A DNA stretch of 64,000 bases, from the NCBI GenBank assembly GCA_012861695.1, contig JAAOOA010000006.1:32026734-32090733 (forward strand), given 5' to 3'. The stretch is from Trematomus loennbergii (taxonomy: Eukaryota; Chordata; Actinopteri; Perciformes; Nototheniidae). Below are positions 25,918 through 39,375 of this stretch, in pieces. The notes under the pieces are model-generated. The model was not told where the DNA came from and ran no database searches. It saw only the letters and a list, made by a program, of their open reading frames with translations. Position numbers and translations under genes: made by a program. Every line of letters starts with the position of its first letter. Within the stretch, counting starts at the first letter, position 1.

Positions 25918-26689
25918 AACCCTAAAGTTGATGTTGAATTTTGTCAAAACAAATCAATAACAAAAAATCTGCAATGAAAACTGGGGATGTGGAGTTTGGA
26001 AAGCTGTGGGCATTTACCAAATCTAACAAACTATGATGTTGAGATGCATTATGCTAAGGGCTCGGATGTTTTAGATATGCAAGTCTCTCAACTTCACATC
26101 AGTGCAATAGTTGTACTGCAGTTGGGATCATGTTAGAAATTGTTGTTTTTTTCACTTCAACACCTCTTAATTTCATGTTGAAATCCAAAAACAATAATCA
26201 ATCTGTATTTTTCAGGGCTCTTGGTGTTACCAAGCTTCAACTGTCTCTTGCTGTTTGGATTAATGTTTAACACCACAGGCTGAAATAAGCAAAAATGTGA
26301 TGTGACTGCCCGACAATCTCAAGCAACGAACCGGTTGAAGGTCACAAACTATGTTTCATTTTGTTTACTTCTGAAATGGATATCTGTTATTTGAAAAACA
26401 AATGAGCAAGTCAACTCATTTAGCCTCCAAGTCATGGGCAGGGGTGTCATGTGAACTCAGATCACCCCCCTCAGCCTGCCTGACAAAGCAGAAATACTGT
26501 GGAGCTGCTTCAAAGGCAGTCCTACAGCTTCATATGACATCACACATTCATTTGAACTGGCCTCTGCACACAGCTGTTGGCGAAACAGTCTGCCGGATTT
26601 TGGGAGCAGAATTGTCAAAATAATCTTCAAATGCACTGAATCATTTTTATGCATCACTTAAAAATATTCATGTAGAACATCTGAAAGCA

Positions 26690-26830
26690 AAAACCTCCAG
26701 GTCTTAAAAATAAAGTCAAAATAGAAGTGCCTCAAACCTGCATTCTCTATGATTGAGTCATTCCACGTGTTTTAAAAGGAAGCCCAGTTGTATAAAAGTC
26801 TATGAGAAAATGACTTTAATTCCCAGTTCA
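26690..26830 (+). repeat. Diverged interspersed repeat (family also at 48640 and 49720)
   Basis: Shares AACCTGCATTCTCT, a GACTCCA/GAGTCATTCCA motif and AGTCTATGA(A/G)AAAATG with 49730-49860 and 48650-48790. Family identity not determined. Non-coding. Confidence 0.5.
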
Positions 26831-26974
26831 TTAATTACCTCAGTACACATATTCCTAATGATTTTGTTGTCTCAATCCAAGTTTCAGGGAAGCAGAATTC
26901 TCAAAATAATTTAGAAATTCACTAAATAATTTGTTTGTATTGCTAAAATATTTACATGTAGAACTTCCTAACTT

Positions 26975-27473
26975 AAAGTGGACCTATTATGCTATATTTG
27001 AAACATATATTGTAGGGCCATACCTATATAAAACATGTCTGAAGTTTTTTTTTCAAAATACCAAACAGATCATGCATTTTAGCCATGCCTCATTTCGCTC
27101 TGTTTGCTCTTTTCCAGCCCTGTTTTTGCAAGGGCTGATTCTGTGAGAAGTCTTCTTCGCTGCTTTTGTGGCAGACTACAGCGCCACTTACAGGCCTGGC
27201 ATATGTACTACAGCGTCTCCAGCGCTTTCGAGCGGTCTCTCATTCCCCTGATAGGTGGAGAGTTGCCCATATCGGCGGAGCACCCCTTTTCTGATGTCAG
27301 AAAAATTCAAATAATCAGCTCCGTTGCAGCCCCGTTTTTAGAGATTTGGGTATGGAGGAAAAGAGAGAGGGTTGTGTTTTCTGACACTTGGTGAGTTCCC
27401 TGACACACCGGGGACACATATTCATGTATAAAAGACGTACAAAAGTGCATTTTGCATGATAGGTCCCCTTTAA
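26975..27473. mobile_element. TTAA-flanked miniature element, copy 2
   Basis: The left end reads TTAA then AGTGGACCTATTATGC; the right end reads GCATGATAGGTCCCCT then TTAA. Same family as 2107-2589, but with an extra tract CTTCTTCGCTGCTTTTGTGG (27152-27171) that the other copy lacks and that recurs in the unrelated element at 27551-28372. Open frames inside are not recognisable. Confidence 0.8.
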
Positions 27474-27550
27474 ATGAGCTTTCTCTCTAATGGAGTTACT
27501 CTAGTTGTTGCAAGATGGATTCCGATTGCATAGAAGTCTATGACAAATAA

Positions 27551-28372
27551 GGCCCCGGCTCCACGAGGACGAAAACTGGTTGAATCCGCATATTTCTCAT
27601 GCGTATAGCCCTCTAAGCTCCACGACGCCGTAAGGGAAACGTAGAAACAGACCCCGCAAACGACAACGGGTCCAAAGGTGGATAGATCTGGGAACAGAGC
27701 GCTCTGGGGGGTCCAACGGGGCCGTGGAGTCGCCTATACGGTCATTCGTTTTCATAGCCCGCCTCTCCCCCGCAGGGTTGCTATCGTGCTCCAGTCGCTA
27801 CTGACCATGCTACAGTTCTTTGTGCAACATCTACAGGAGCTCCTCCTTGAATTCAGATTATTTATCTTTATCTCGATAAGGACATAAACGCGAGTGAAGT
27901 CTAATCTGACAGGACGGAGACACGCAGCTCCTGCCGCTGTGATGCAGCGGGAGCAAAACACACACTTCAAGTCAGATCACCACCCTTAGCTATTTTAATT
28001 ACCTCTCAAACTACCTAAACTAGTTAGAAATATGTCCGGAAGATTTAAACTTTAATACACGTTGACTGGGGGAAAACTCTGCGCGGATCCCTCGGCCCCC
28101 ACCCATGGAATAAACAGAAGGGCAGCCATGACAACCATTCTTCTTCGCTGCTTTTGTGGAGGAAGTTGCTGCTTTTGTGGAGGAAGTTACAGCACCACGT
28201 ACAGGTTCGGCATATGTACTGCAGCTTTTCCAGCGTTTGGATGTAAACGGAGCCGTCTCGTGGAGCTTGACACAATCCGGTGTATATTGCGTGGGGACGG
28301 AAGGTTTTTTTGCGGTTGCATTTGCGTTACTCCGATGCGTTTTGCCGTATTTGTCCTCGTGGAGCCGGGCCT
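27551..28372. mobile_element. DNA element with CGGCTCCACGAGGAC inverted ends
   Basis: The left end GGCCCCGGCTCCACGAGGAC then GAAAAC mirrors the right end (GTCCTCGTGGAGCCGGGCC). No clear target duplication was found. The right half (28140-28240) carries CTTCTTCGCTGCTTTTGTGG and a GGCATATGTACTGCAGC stretch also found in the neighbouring TTAA element. Open frames here are short and unrecognised. Non-autonomous. Confidence 0.75.
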
Positions 28373-31300
28373 TAGACACTACTTTTCACTTGAATAAGGG
28401 TTAGGATTAGCATCTTCGTTTTGATTGTATTTCCTCAATGCTAGTTTCAATACTCCAAAACAGCATAATGCTCATTTTGTCAATTATGGTCCAGCTTAGA
28501 TTAAAATAAAAGGTAAAGCATGCTTAGATTTAGGGCATGGCTACCTTGTGAGTGACATATCAGAAACAGGGTGTTGTCTAGTTTGGTTGTTGTCATCTTT
28601 GAACATTTTCCCAGATTGTTTTTGGTTTGTGAAAGACAATTGTAGCCCTAATTGTTGCGTAAAAATGTATCTTTAAGTATTCAATTATATTTAGCTTATT
28701 CTCGGTTCACTGCAACAGCCAAATAGTATGCTTCAAAATGACCAATGGGTGACATCACAGTGACTACGTCCACTTCTTCTATACAGTCTATGATGTACAG
28801 CAGTGAAGTTTAGTTGTTACAGGCTGCAATTATTGACATGTTGCTACAGCTTTTTGGTGAGAGGATGAAAAACAAACCAAGAATTCCAGTTTGAAGGCTC
28901 ACCAAACAAAATGACAGTTTGTACTCTTTGAGGGAGGATGGCACAACAACAACTTTCCTCTCTGCCTGTGTGTTTGTGAGCAGAGATATGATTGGCCAAC
29001 TGGGTGGCTCTCTGGCTAACACGACACCACACTGCAACAAAAGTTGAGCCATGATCTTTTTTGCTTCTCTGCCACTGCACTATGACTGAGGTGTGGCAGT
29101 TATTGTCAGTCTGAACATGGCCTCAGGGAGAGTTTTGAACCTTAAAAACTGCCACGTCTCCCTTTTTAAAAGGCAATGAATAAAGCAGTGAGCCCCATCT
29201 GCTCAGTCACCGAGCTAAATGCCTCAAATGTTGGCGGTGAAAACGTTTTTTCCCCAGCACTCTGACCCTGATGGGATTCACACTTATGCTTAATCAACGT
29301 TTAGCATGTAACACTGTATGACTTTCTGTGCGAGACGTTCTTTTTTGTCAGCAAAAAATAGGAAATGTCACATCACAACAACCCTCTCCCGCGGCACACA
29401 CTGAATCAAACACCAAGTGCCCTCAGCCACTCGCAGTAATTTTGTCCTGCCACTGGAAATATCAGCCTCTATTCAGTGTGTGAACCAGGGCTTTTGCCTT
29501 ACCTTTTTTCTTCCTCTGATCAACTCGCAAGCATCATACCTCCACCGAGCCATGTTTTTTTTTTTTTACAAAGGCTCTCATTCTCGCACTTTGCCCCTCC
29601 ATTTCTTGGTTTCTATGGCTCTCATCTTGCTCGCTCCTGCTCAATATTTCAGGCCATGTAGCATCGCAACCACACACATCTGTGTATATAATGGACACAC
29701 ATACACACTCACAGTCTCCCTCTCCATCCCCACTCTGCTTGCTTGTTCGCCTTGTTCTCGTCCCTACTTGACCTGAACCCTGGAAGATGATTAGAGAGTA
29801 GTGAGTGTTAGCAGGGAGTCCTCCAAGCCCTAGTGTCTGATACCTGATTACTCATATGGGCCACCATTCAAATAATAACAGACTGTAGTGTGGATAATCG
29901 TTCTCCACGGTGCTCAGATAAACACAAACACTGATTTGTAAATGTAACATTTGATCTAAATAAAAAAGGATATGTCAAAATAGCATATTGTTAGCTAACT
30001 AGCCGGATTACAAGTTCAGTTTGGACACATCTAGCTTGTAGGAAGCAAGAGGCTATATCAGAGCTTATAGTAACAGTACTGGTCACTCTTTGCGGAAAAG
30101 TGTAAAAGGGTTTATCAAACATATGTTATTGTCACTGCTGTTTGTGATTGTGTTTTTTAATTATGAAGGCTACTTCTTCTCGATGTTAATTTACATATTC
30201 TCCACTTTTTCCCTGGGAACCTTTTTATAGGTTAAAAATAAGTTAGCTAGAGACAAAAAGAAATAGAAAAATAGCAAACGCAGTCAGGGGTTAGTTATTA
30301 AGCTAAGGCTAGCCAATGTAGCTTTACACTTTGACCTTATAGTTTATCAAATCTGCTAGTGATAGTTGTTATTGCATCTGACTAAGTCCCTGCCTTAAAG
30401 GTAGAGAGCTGTGTTTAGTTCTGTGGGGGATTGAAGACCCGGTGTTTCACAAATTACAAAACTCGGCATAGCAACAGTAACTGAGGGGGGGGGGTCACGG
30501 CTAAGTGCTGAGCCTACCTTTCCAGAAGCAGCATTTTTAGCGCAAAAAGTAGTTATGACTCGTAATTGGAGGGACCTTAGCTGATCTGCAGCATAATCAG
30601 CAGCTCTTTTGCATATTCTGGGATACAACAGAAACATGATGTATAAGAGCAGAAAAGGTGAGCTCGAAGTATCTTTAATCAAATCTGATTCTAAGTATTT
30701 AGGAAAAACCAAGGTGATCACCCTTCAGAAACGCCCACAACACTAGACCTCTTGCTAATGACTGTGAGTGAGCATGCATGCTCATCTAGGTTATGATAAG
30801 ACACGCATAGCACTGATTTAGTCATGGCTGATGACAGGAAATGATAAGAGACATCAGAGAGAATAGAAGCACAGTATCCGAGTTGACTGACAGGCATTTA
30901 ACACCTACACAGACTCTTACCATAAGCATTCGTCATGACACAGTTAATTATCTTTAAGTAATTTAGAAAGGGGAAAAGTGGTCTTAAACACGATACATGC
31001 GTTGGTAGTCTAAGTAATTCCACTTTGTTCAACTGGAAAAGCAAGCGGTAACAGTGCGTTCTATTCTTTTGAACGTCTCCTAACACTTACATGTTGTACA
31101 AGATGGAGATTAAAGAGTTGAGGGTGTTAAACAAGTAGCATTAAGCCACCAGAATGAGTAGGATGTACAGTTCTTCATAGAGTGTTGCAGTGATGACATA
31201 TTGTTGAAGGCCGACCTGTATGTTACCATTCCAAGGGGTCTACAACAAAAAGCAATGGGATTTTTCCATTGAATTTAAAATACGACGCAAACATACGTTT

Positions 31301-33854
31301 ATGAAACAAACACGCTTTGTTTAGCAGAATAATCTCCACAGATTAACACAAATTGTATGATTTTTGAAGCTTCAATGCAACTGTCAGAGTTCAAAATGCT
31401 AACCCTAAAGTAAGGCTACAAATAAACTACATCACAATCACATGAGTTCACGTGGCTAATGTTTGGTGTGATGATGTTTAGTATTCTTATTTGTGAGCAA
31501 CCACTGTTTTTATGACACATATAAGATTCAGACATAGAAAAGTGGAGTGTTTAGTGACATATCTCTTCAGCTTTTGTCAACCACAGACCCTATTTGAGGC
31601 ATCTCACCAAAAACACGTTCAAAAAACAATGACTTTGAGACGAGGATACAGGAAATGGTCAAATGCTAACTCACTTTCCATTTTTAGGACTCATTCTTTC
31701 ACCACTGTATCCTAATGAAATCATACTTAACAAAATACAAGTCAGGTTAGTGGTGCATTTGCCTGAGGAATGCACATGTAAGACAATCCAACTATACAGT
31801 TAATACCAGAAAAATGCTTTTGTGAAAAACGTGTTTCCTCCACTGCATGTGGCAGACCATTAATTGATTTGACATTTATTTTTGCGTGAATGTGTGGCTT
31901 AAGTATTAGCATCAGAGAAAGCTTATTGTACAGTGCCTGCCTATTACTAAGAAACGGACAAACAAAGGATAAAACCAGCTATTAACCATAGAATACAGCA
32001 GATTACCGAATCTGATATTCTTGTCTATATCTATATAAATCGGTATTACTCAGTCTATGGGTTTAATAATTCTCCATATTCATTTGGACGGCACTAAAAA
32101 TAGCCTAGTGTGTAGTAAGGGATTTCATGATCAGCAACCTAAGCTTTTACAGTAAGGACAAAGCCATATTACACTGCAGACCTTCTGCTCACAATATATT
32201 CAAATGTCATATCCAATACCTCCAAATGTCGCCAGTAAATAAATCTCTAGTCATATGAACATAATTTATAGTAGACAGTTGGCAGTTAATACAGTAAATG
32301 AACCCTTTTGTTTCTCATCGAAATCAATGTTATAGTAATGAGATAGAATACAGTTGCCGTTTATGGTAAAGTTGTCAATATTTATACATTAGCACACATT
32401 TCCAGAGGCGAGACTCATCTGTGATGTCATCAAATGTACAGCCTTGAGCCACTCCATATACACATTGAAAGGGATCCTGAATGAATGGGCTCATAAAATG
32501 TTTATTTCAGCTGTTACACCCAAATGAGCTTTTAATTATAGTGGCGCTTTCTGAAGTGAGGCAGAAAATGTGCCCCTGTCTGCATAAAAGCATGCTTGTT
32601 ACCGCCAGCGCACAGTCAGCACTTTCCTCTCCCACAGTTCATTCTGCATTGAGGTGTATATCTGCAGAGTTATTGATTCAAGGAGAGTGTTTCCAATGTG
32701 GGAAATAGTCATAAATATTTCATACGACTTAGTTTTTTACTGTATATTCATATTTGGTCTTCTAATGCTGAAGTGTTTTTTTTTCATTCACCAGTTTCCT
32801 CCATGTTTATTGAATGCGTCTGTAAATGCTTTTGAACGACACATTCCCTTAGGGGACTATTACATATTTTTCAAATCTGTAGTAAAGCACATAAAGTGAT
32901 ATTAATCTACATATGAAATTCAAATTGAAATGTATTTATGATGAGTAGTGCAATGGGTTTAAAAATGCAAATTCCTCTCAAATCGTATCCATTTTCTTTC
33001 ATTTCCAACACACTTCTGGTGCTTTTAGTTAATGAGTGATTTTAGCATTTTTACATGATTTAAGATGTTTCAAACTCAAGCAAATGTTGTAGGTCTAAAA
33101 TTATGAAAACAGTATGAATTGTTTTTGTTTTGTATGTATTTCCCCTAAAAGTAAAAAAACTGCATTGAAAATGGTATTTTAGAAGAAATATGTCCAGGAA
33201 ATCATCCTGGAAGTAGAAGGAATACAAATTCACATCAATACAAATGTAAAGGAAAAGCCCCAAATCTTTATATTTAGGAAGCGGGAACTAGTAAATGTAT
33301 TTAGTTTTAGGTCTACTTAATTAGTATGTTGGATAGTTAATTAAATCAAAACATCCTATTTCAAAGATGTATCTCACAGATAAGTTTGTGCGTTAAATAA
33401 TTGAATCTATGAAGTAACTTACTAGTGTGAAATAAAAGTAACAAGTAAAAAGAACAATGTACCCTTTGATTTGCAGTGTAGAGTATAAAGTCGCACAGTA
33501 AGAAAATGCTCAAGTTATACAGCATTGCACCTGAAATTAAAATGTTTGCTTTAAAAATATGTATATATTGTGTAAATATATGTACTTTTGGTTTTCACAT
33601 AATCTTCGACGAGTCTTAGCATTAGTTTGCGTTGTGTATTTATTGCCTAATTCCGTAAAAGCAGGATTTAAATCTTTTTTTCACTATATACACTTTTTTT
33701 TTTATATTAGCACAACCAAATAAATGGTATCATCTGCATATAAAATTACATTTTGGAAACCTAACAGATACGTACAAAATATCCTAATATATACTTATTT
33801 AGATTTCCTCATTCTCTTCTCTTACTGTTGTCTCTTTCTGACCCCTCTTCCCAG

Positions 33855-34099
33855 ATGTCCTCCTGGTCACATGATCCGTGTGAACGTGACCAAGAAGTCC
33901 TGTGTGTACACCCTGTGTGCGACCCGGCCCTGTCACCGGGGCACCTGCGTGGCTCAGTCGCCCTCCAAGTTCACCTGCCACTGCCCCGAGGGCTACAGAG
34001 GACGCCACTGTGAGACCACGCTGGCCATCTACCGCGAGGACGTGGGCCTGAGCTTCAGCTCCCTCTTTGCCATCTGTATCTGCTTCATGGCCCTGCTAG
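33855..34099 (+). CDS. Type III cadherin exon: EGF-like module and start of transmembrane helix
   Basis: Encodes CPPGHMIRVNVTKKSC followed by an EGF-like module (LCATRPCHRGTCVAQSPSKF, TCHCPEGYRGRHCE). A linker with AIYREDVGLS follows, then the hydrophobic stretch LFAICICFMALL, the outer half of the membrane helix. The acceptor is TTCCCAG (33854/33855), entering in phase 2. The donor is CTAG|GTAGCT (34099/34100), phase 1, which joins 50827 in frame and continues the helix. Six cysteines in the order expected for an EGF module are visible. The domain sits directly outside the membrane, as known for type III cadherins. Confidence 0.9.
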
Positions 34100-37000
34100 G
34101 TAGCTATGTCATGTACTGCATGCTTTATGTACAGATATGAGAGATGGTTGCCCAGCAGCAGGGCTAATGTCTGAGGATGCTTGTGTTTGATTTCTGACAG
34201 CATCTTGCCTTTAACTATGACAGTACCACAGGTGATGTCTGCTGCCAGGTTTACATGGAGATGTCTCTGCTGCACCATGAAGGCTGGCACATACAGAACT
34301 GATAACCAGTTCCTTGAGTGGGTTGAGGGGAAAACAGCTGCCTCAGTTCAGTCTGAGAGGGGCCAACAGTGACAGACCCTGTCCACCACTAATTAGGGCT
34401 TAGGAAGCATCTTTCAATCTCTACTCAACAAAAGGGCTTTATGAATACTAAAGTTTATACTGAGTATATAAACAACAAGTTTGCAAGTGTTGGCGTTGTG
34501 TTTGTTTGGAGGCATATCAAGTCTGACTCCATTAGCATGTCTTTGAACAGTAGCATAGAGTATAGCTTAAAGCTGTGTAGTCCGGCTCTCTTCACTATTA
34601 TTATAACTACTAAAGTTCTGCAGTGGCACTGTGCCTGCATTTCTCCTGACCTCCTGAGGAACACACTGATGTCTAGTCGCCTATGGTTCAAATCCACATG
34701 TTTTCTGTCTGCCTCTCTGTTTTGCTTGTTGAATATTCATACGCCTTTACCTTTAGCTCTGTGTACCTATTCCTTAAGGACCTTTTGTTGAGAAAGCGCC
34801 TCAGGCTCAGTCGTACCCGGAGAATAGGTTTTCAGTAAGATGACACGTTCTCCTTGTTTAATTGAGGATGATACAACAAACCAGTAAAGAGCAGTTTGAA
34901 AGTGCACAGCACAAGAGAGGAAAACAGATCAGAGGAGTACAGAATGAAACAGGACACGGCACAATACCAAGAAAAAGAAGAGGGAGCTGAATTACATAGC
35001 ACAACACAGGGGGAGAAATGAAACAAGAAAATACGTAGTGTGGAGAAGGATGGTGTCAATGTCTGGCTGCTGCTGGCCATGTCTGCCTGTCTCCTTGGTG
35101 ATTCAGAGTGTTCCTCCATCCCAGACAGACACAGTTCAAATGATGATTTTGCCCTCTCTTCTTCTCACCTTCGTTCCACGATCCTGTTGAGGCTCAGTTC
35201 TGTTTCAGCATTAATGAATTGATTTGTAGGCGTATACGGTGCTGTTTACCCAAACCTGCACAAATTGAGATCAATGCTCCAGGGGCTTTGGTAGTGATTT
35301 CAATCTGTGGAGCGTTCCTCGCTCGCTCGGGTCAAACATTCCTCACTCTGAAATTCAAGTAGAAGAGAGACTTTTATTTCTTTATGCCAATATTGCTCGT
35401 ACGGAATCCAAATGTTTAAATAGCAAGAACAAAAGGAGGGCAGCAACTCTCCTGGTGCTGAAGAAACATTGGATGTTATGATGAGTGAAGATTAAAGACC
35501 AAACCCACTCCAAAGCTGAACTCATATTTCATCATTCTCTTTGATTTTTCTTTTCTACCCAGTATAAGGTTGGCTTTAGAAAAAAGAGAGGATTGAAACA
35601 GTTGGGTTTTAGGATTTCTTTAAATGATCACAGCATTCTACTGAAGAGAGAAAATGCACACAGACACTTCATGGTTTCCAGAGGATGACCCCCTGACTTG
35701 TTTAAGCGCCACCATGAGGTTGACCTGTATGGCACTGCACGTGATATATTGGTTGTATTACCATGAATGTTTATACAGACATTTCAATTCCACAAAGATG
35801 AATGAAAACACATCTCCAGTTTATTTATCATCGCACTATATCTTAGAACAGAATATTCTCTTTTTTATAAAAGAACCGACGAGCAGAAACTGGAAGAACA
35901 ATTTGAAGCTTCAAGCTGCTCAAGTGTACGACCCCTGCCTCCTTTTATGACATCACACATTCCTCACCAGTTATAAGGCACCTCATTTGGAATGCAAAAT
36001 GAAATGCACTTTAAATGAGGGGCTACTATGTTTTAAGAATAGGAAGTTTTGTTTTAACATTGAAGTATAAAGGGAATGAGGGTTTTTCGTGTTGTCAAAC
36101 CTTCCCCCCCTCTCACCTTCCCCTTTCCCAATATCCACATGGCATGCATTGATTATATTTGTCTCACTCAGTTACTGGGCATCAATATGTACATATGCAT
36201 ATATAGACGTGTATATGAATATATGTGCATGTGTTTGGAACACAGGTTGGCATATATTTTGTGTGTATTTGTTTGATTCTTTTTTTTGACGTGATCAGGT
36301 ATTATTCAGTGGTTGATATCAAGACTTTGGTACAGGAAATGAATAAGCATTTTATCGCTTCCAGTTCCCTCATCATGAAGTCAATATGTTTTTGGTTTCT
36401 GGTTAGAAGGTCTGTTGTATATATATAAGCTGAAGAGATGTTTCCCCTCACTCATGAATGTCAAAGATTCAATGTGGCATAAAAACAGTGGTTGTAAGAA
36501 AGTGACTAAACCTTTAAACATCATCAACCCGAACATTAGCCACCTTTAGCTTAGCAGTGGTCATGCGCAGCGTGAGATCATGTTGTAATAGCTTAATAAA
36601 AATGCTTCACTATTCCTTTTTTGAAAAGGTACATTATTATTTTAAAACTATATTAATAGGGTTGACCTTAAAAAAAAAAGATATGAGCCACTGATTCTAT
36701 CTGGTCACACGTTGTCTGTTCTCATTTGTTCATTGTTGCATTCCTTTCATTTCTCATTCATCATTTTATTTCTGTTTAAAAGTTTAGTTTTGTAGTTATT
36801 AGTTCAATAAATGTCTCATTTATAACAAACTTCATCCTGTGATTTGTGTGTGTATGAAATATTAGATAAATCTACGCTCATATTTTAATTTGTCTGAGAA
36901 ACATATTAACATTGTCATTTTGACCATTTAGCTCAAAGCATAGCCAAAGTAGAGCCCTACAGAGCTAGCCTGATAGCTGATAGCATGTTAAGAATTGATG

Positions 37001-38987
37001 ACAAGACTTTATCATGCTTCAATTTATGACATGCTGATTTATATGCATAACTGCCAGACCTTTACTTGTACTTCCCTTTGGTTTCATTTCTTTCAGTATG
37101 GTAGAGAATCACTTTAAAACTTGTTTCAGATTCCAAATCCATAACAGTGGAAATATATCTCCTCATTTTTGTCTCACAATATGGGACAGTTTGGAAACAA
37201 CTGTTTTTTTATCGTCCATGCAAGGGACCGCTCAATCTTCCTAACATTCAAGAGAGCAAATCATTAGAATGTGAAAGTGTAGAGAATTCTAATGTGAATC
37301 ATGGAATTTCTTACATTTCGTTGTTAATGATCTTACCGATCAGTTTACCTATAGTGAAAAATCCACATGCATTAGTCATGCTCTCCATTTGTTACCGCAA
37401 CATTTTCATGAGAGTAACTGTGAAGTCAAAAAGTAATTCAGATACTGGTTTTAGAACGGTAAAAATATGTCTGAAAACTAAAGTAGTTCTGGTTAACTTG
37501 TCATAATATTTACTGTGGTGTTTCTGTGAGGTCTTCAGCCGTCGTACGGACTCAGAGCGCACAGATTAAAGGAGGATATCAGATTAGGGACCCAGATGAT
37601 GGTCAATGAGTCACATACTGAATATATCCCCACAATCTCCTCTCCCAGATGAGCTAAAGAGTCAGTTCGGGGATTGCTCCATTGATTCTATCACAACAAA
37701 CTCCTTCAAGGTGACGATGCTTCCAAGGTTATCTCCGCACATTGTTGAGGGTTTGGAGGAAGATTTACCAGATAGCACAAACAGGCCTTAATGTGTAAGC
37801 CAGCAGAGAGATGCAGAACTCAAAGATAGTAAGTTCACTTTGAGACGAATGACAAACATCCCTTATTTATTTCACACTAGTGACTTGGTTAGTGTTGATC
37901 GGATGGCTGATCCCGTGCTGGGTTTGGATTCTATATGCTTAGAAACTCACTTGTTGTTCTTCGAACAAGCAAGCAGCAGTTTTCTTTTCATGGTGCTAAC
38001 CCTTTTCTTGGGTTAAAATGACAAACTGCTGCAGATCATATTGAATGTACTCAATAACATTTATTTGTCAAGATTTGCCAAGAAACCAAAGTGAAACTTG
38101 GCTATGATTTAATATGCTCAAACATTCTTTTTAAAGTCTTAAAGTTTTAGTCATGGTTTTGATTCTGTAAGCAGTTGTATGTGGAACAAATACTTTGAAC
38201 CCATTGTATAGCTTTAGTTTCATATTAAGCTGTTGAAAATCAGTGGAACTACCTCGAGTTAGAGTTTCCTCTTAGAGTAGAACCAATATTTTAAATGGTA
38301 TATAAAACAAGAGCCTCTCACAAAATTGATGTCAGCATGTTTTAGAGCAGCGAAGCAAGAAAGAAATGTCGCCCATGGTGCTCTGAGGTGCAAGTGAAAG
38401 GATCTACAATGGTTATTGAGCTCGCTCCCATTTGAATTCACAATCTCTTTTTTTCACGAGAAATCTGCCTAACACAGCAACATCAAGACAAAGACAATCA
38501 GCGTGCAATGCCAAAAGCAAAACAGTCAATTTCACTTAAATGATTAGAGAAAAGTCAATCTTTGCTGCAAAATGGCAGCGGTCTGACAGCTCAGCAGCTA
38601 GCTCAGGGCCTAAAAGCCATTCTAATCTGACTAAACCACCGCATTGACAGCCTCTTATTGAGCCTTCCAGCAGATATCCTGCACAATAACTCTCCAGCGG
38701 AAAAGTACATTAATACCTACAAGGAAGACATGAGTACATTATGATCCAACCAAACAATGCAAGACAAAGATGAGATAGGGAAGTTGCTTTGTCTTCGGGC
38801 GATTGTCAAACTCATATATGGATTTACAGTTATAATAGTGTGAGGCGTTTAGAAAGATGCATGTTCTGACCCTTGGCAGTATCGCCTCGTCAGACAAACA
38901 GATATATCATTTGACTTCAGAAATCAGCATCATTTTCAAGAACTTGTACATTTTCTTCCATACACGATTCAGCATCACACATGGATG

Positions 38988-39375
38988 TTAAAGGTGGGGT
39001 AGGTAAGTTTGAGAAACCGGCTCGAGATACACTTGTTGTTATATTCCATGGAATGCTCTTAACATCCGATAGCAATGAATATCTGAAGTGCTTTGACAAA
39101 AAATACATACAAAAATGTCATCTGTGGAAGCTGTAGTACTGTAAAAAGCACGACCAATCATTTTAGCCGGCCCGGCTAAAATAACTGGATGGCCTACCTG
39201 CCTGTCAGCCTTCCATCTGTGCACAAACTTATCTTGTGCCCTCATTGGTCATGTGCGCGTGTGTGTGTGTTGGAGGAGGGGCTCTATAAGGAAGTGGCAG
39301 ATTTTCTCCGGTTGTGTATTTTCAAATTCTAGCGATCTCAAGCCGGTTTCTCAAACTTACCTACCCCACCTTTAA
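38988..39375. mobile_element. TTAA-flanked MITE with long inverted ends, copy 2
   Basis: Bounded by TTAA (38988-38991 and 39372-39375). Same ends and interior as 24701-25089, same orientation and practically the same length (388 against 389 bases), with few differences by eye. Non-coding. Confidence 0.9.

Larger units (their letters stand above)
24089..33854 (+). other. Interval containing intron sequence and probably a missed small exon
   Basis: The exon before ends in phase 1 and the exon after starts in phase 2. An exon of length 3n+1 is therefore expected in between; in this family the position should carry a Cys-rich EGF-like module. I searched by eye for a Cys-rich block ending TG(C/T)AG|GT and found none. 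Contents recognised: TTAA elements 24701-25089 and 25313-25917, a repeat near 26690-26830, an element 26975-27473 and an element 27551-28372. From 28400 to 33850 it is AT-rich and lacks anything I can name; 31500-31720 is a diverged relative of 44920-45250. Confidence 0.6.

Noticed and set aside
33724..34140. Open frame beginning before the EGF exon
   Set aside because: Only the part from 33855 to 34099 has family homology; the rest is intron read-through on both sides of good splice sites.
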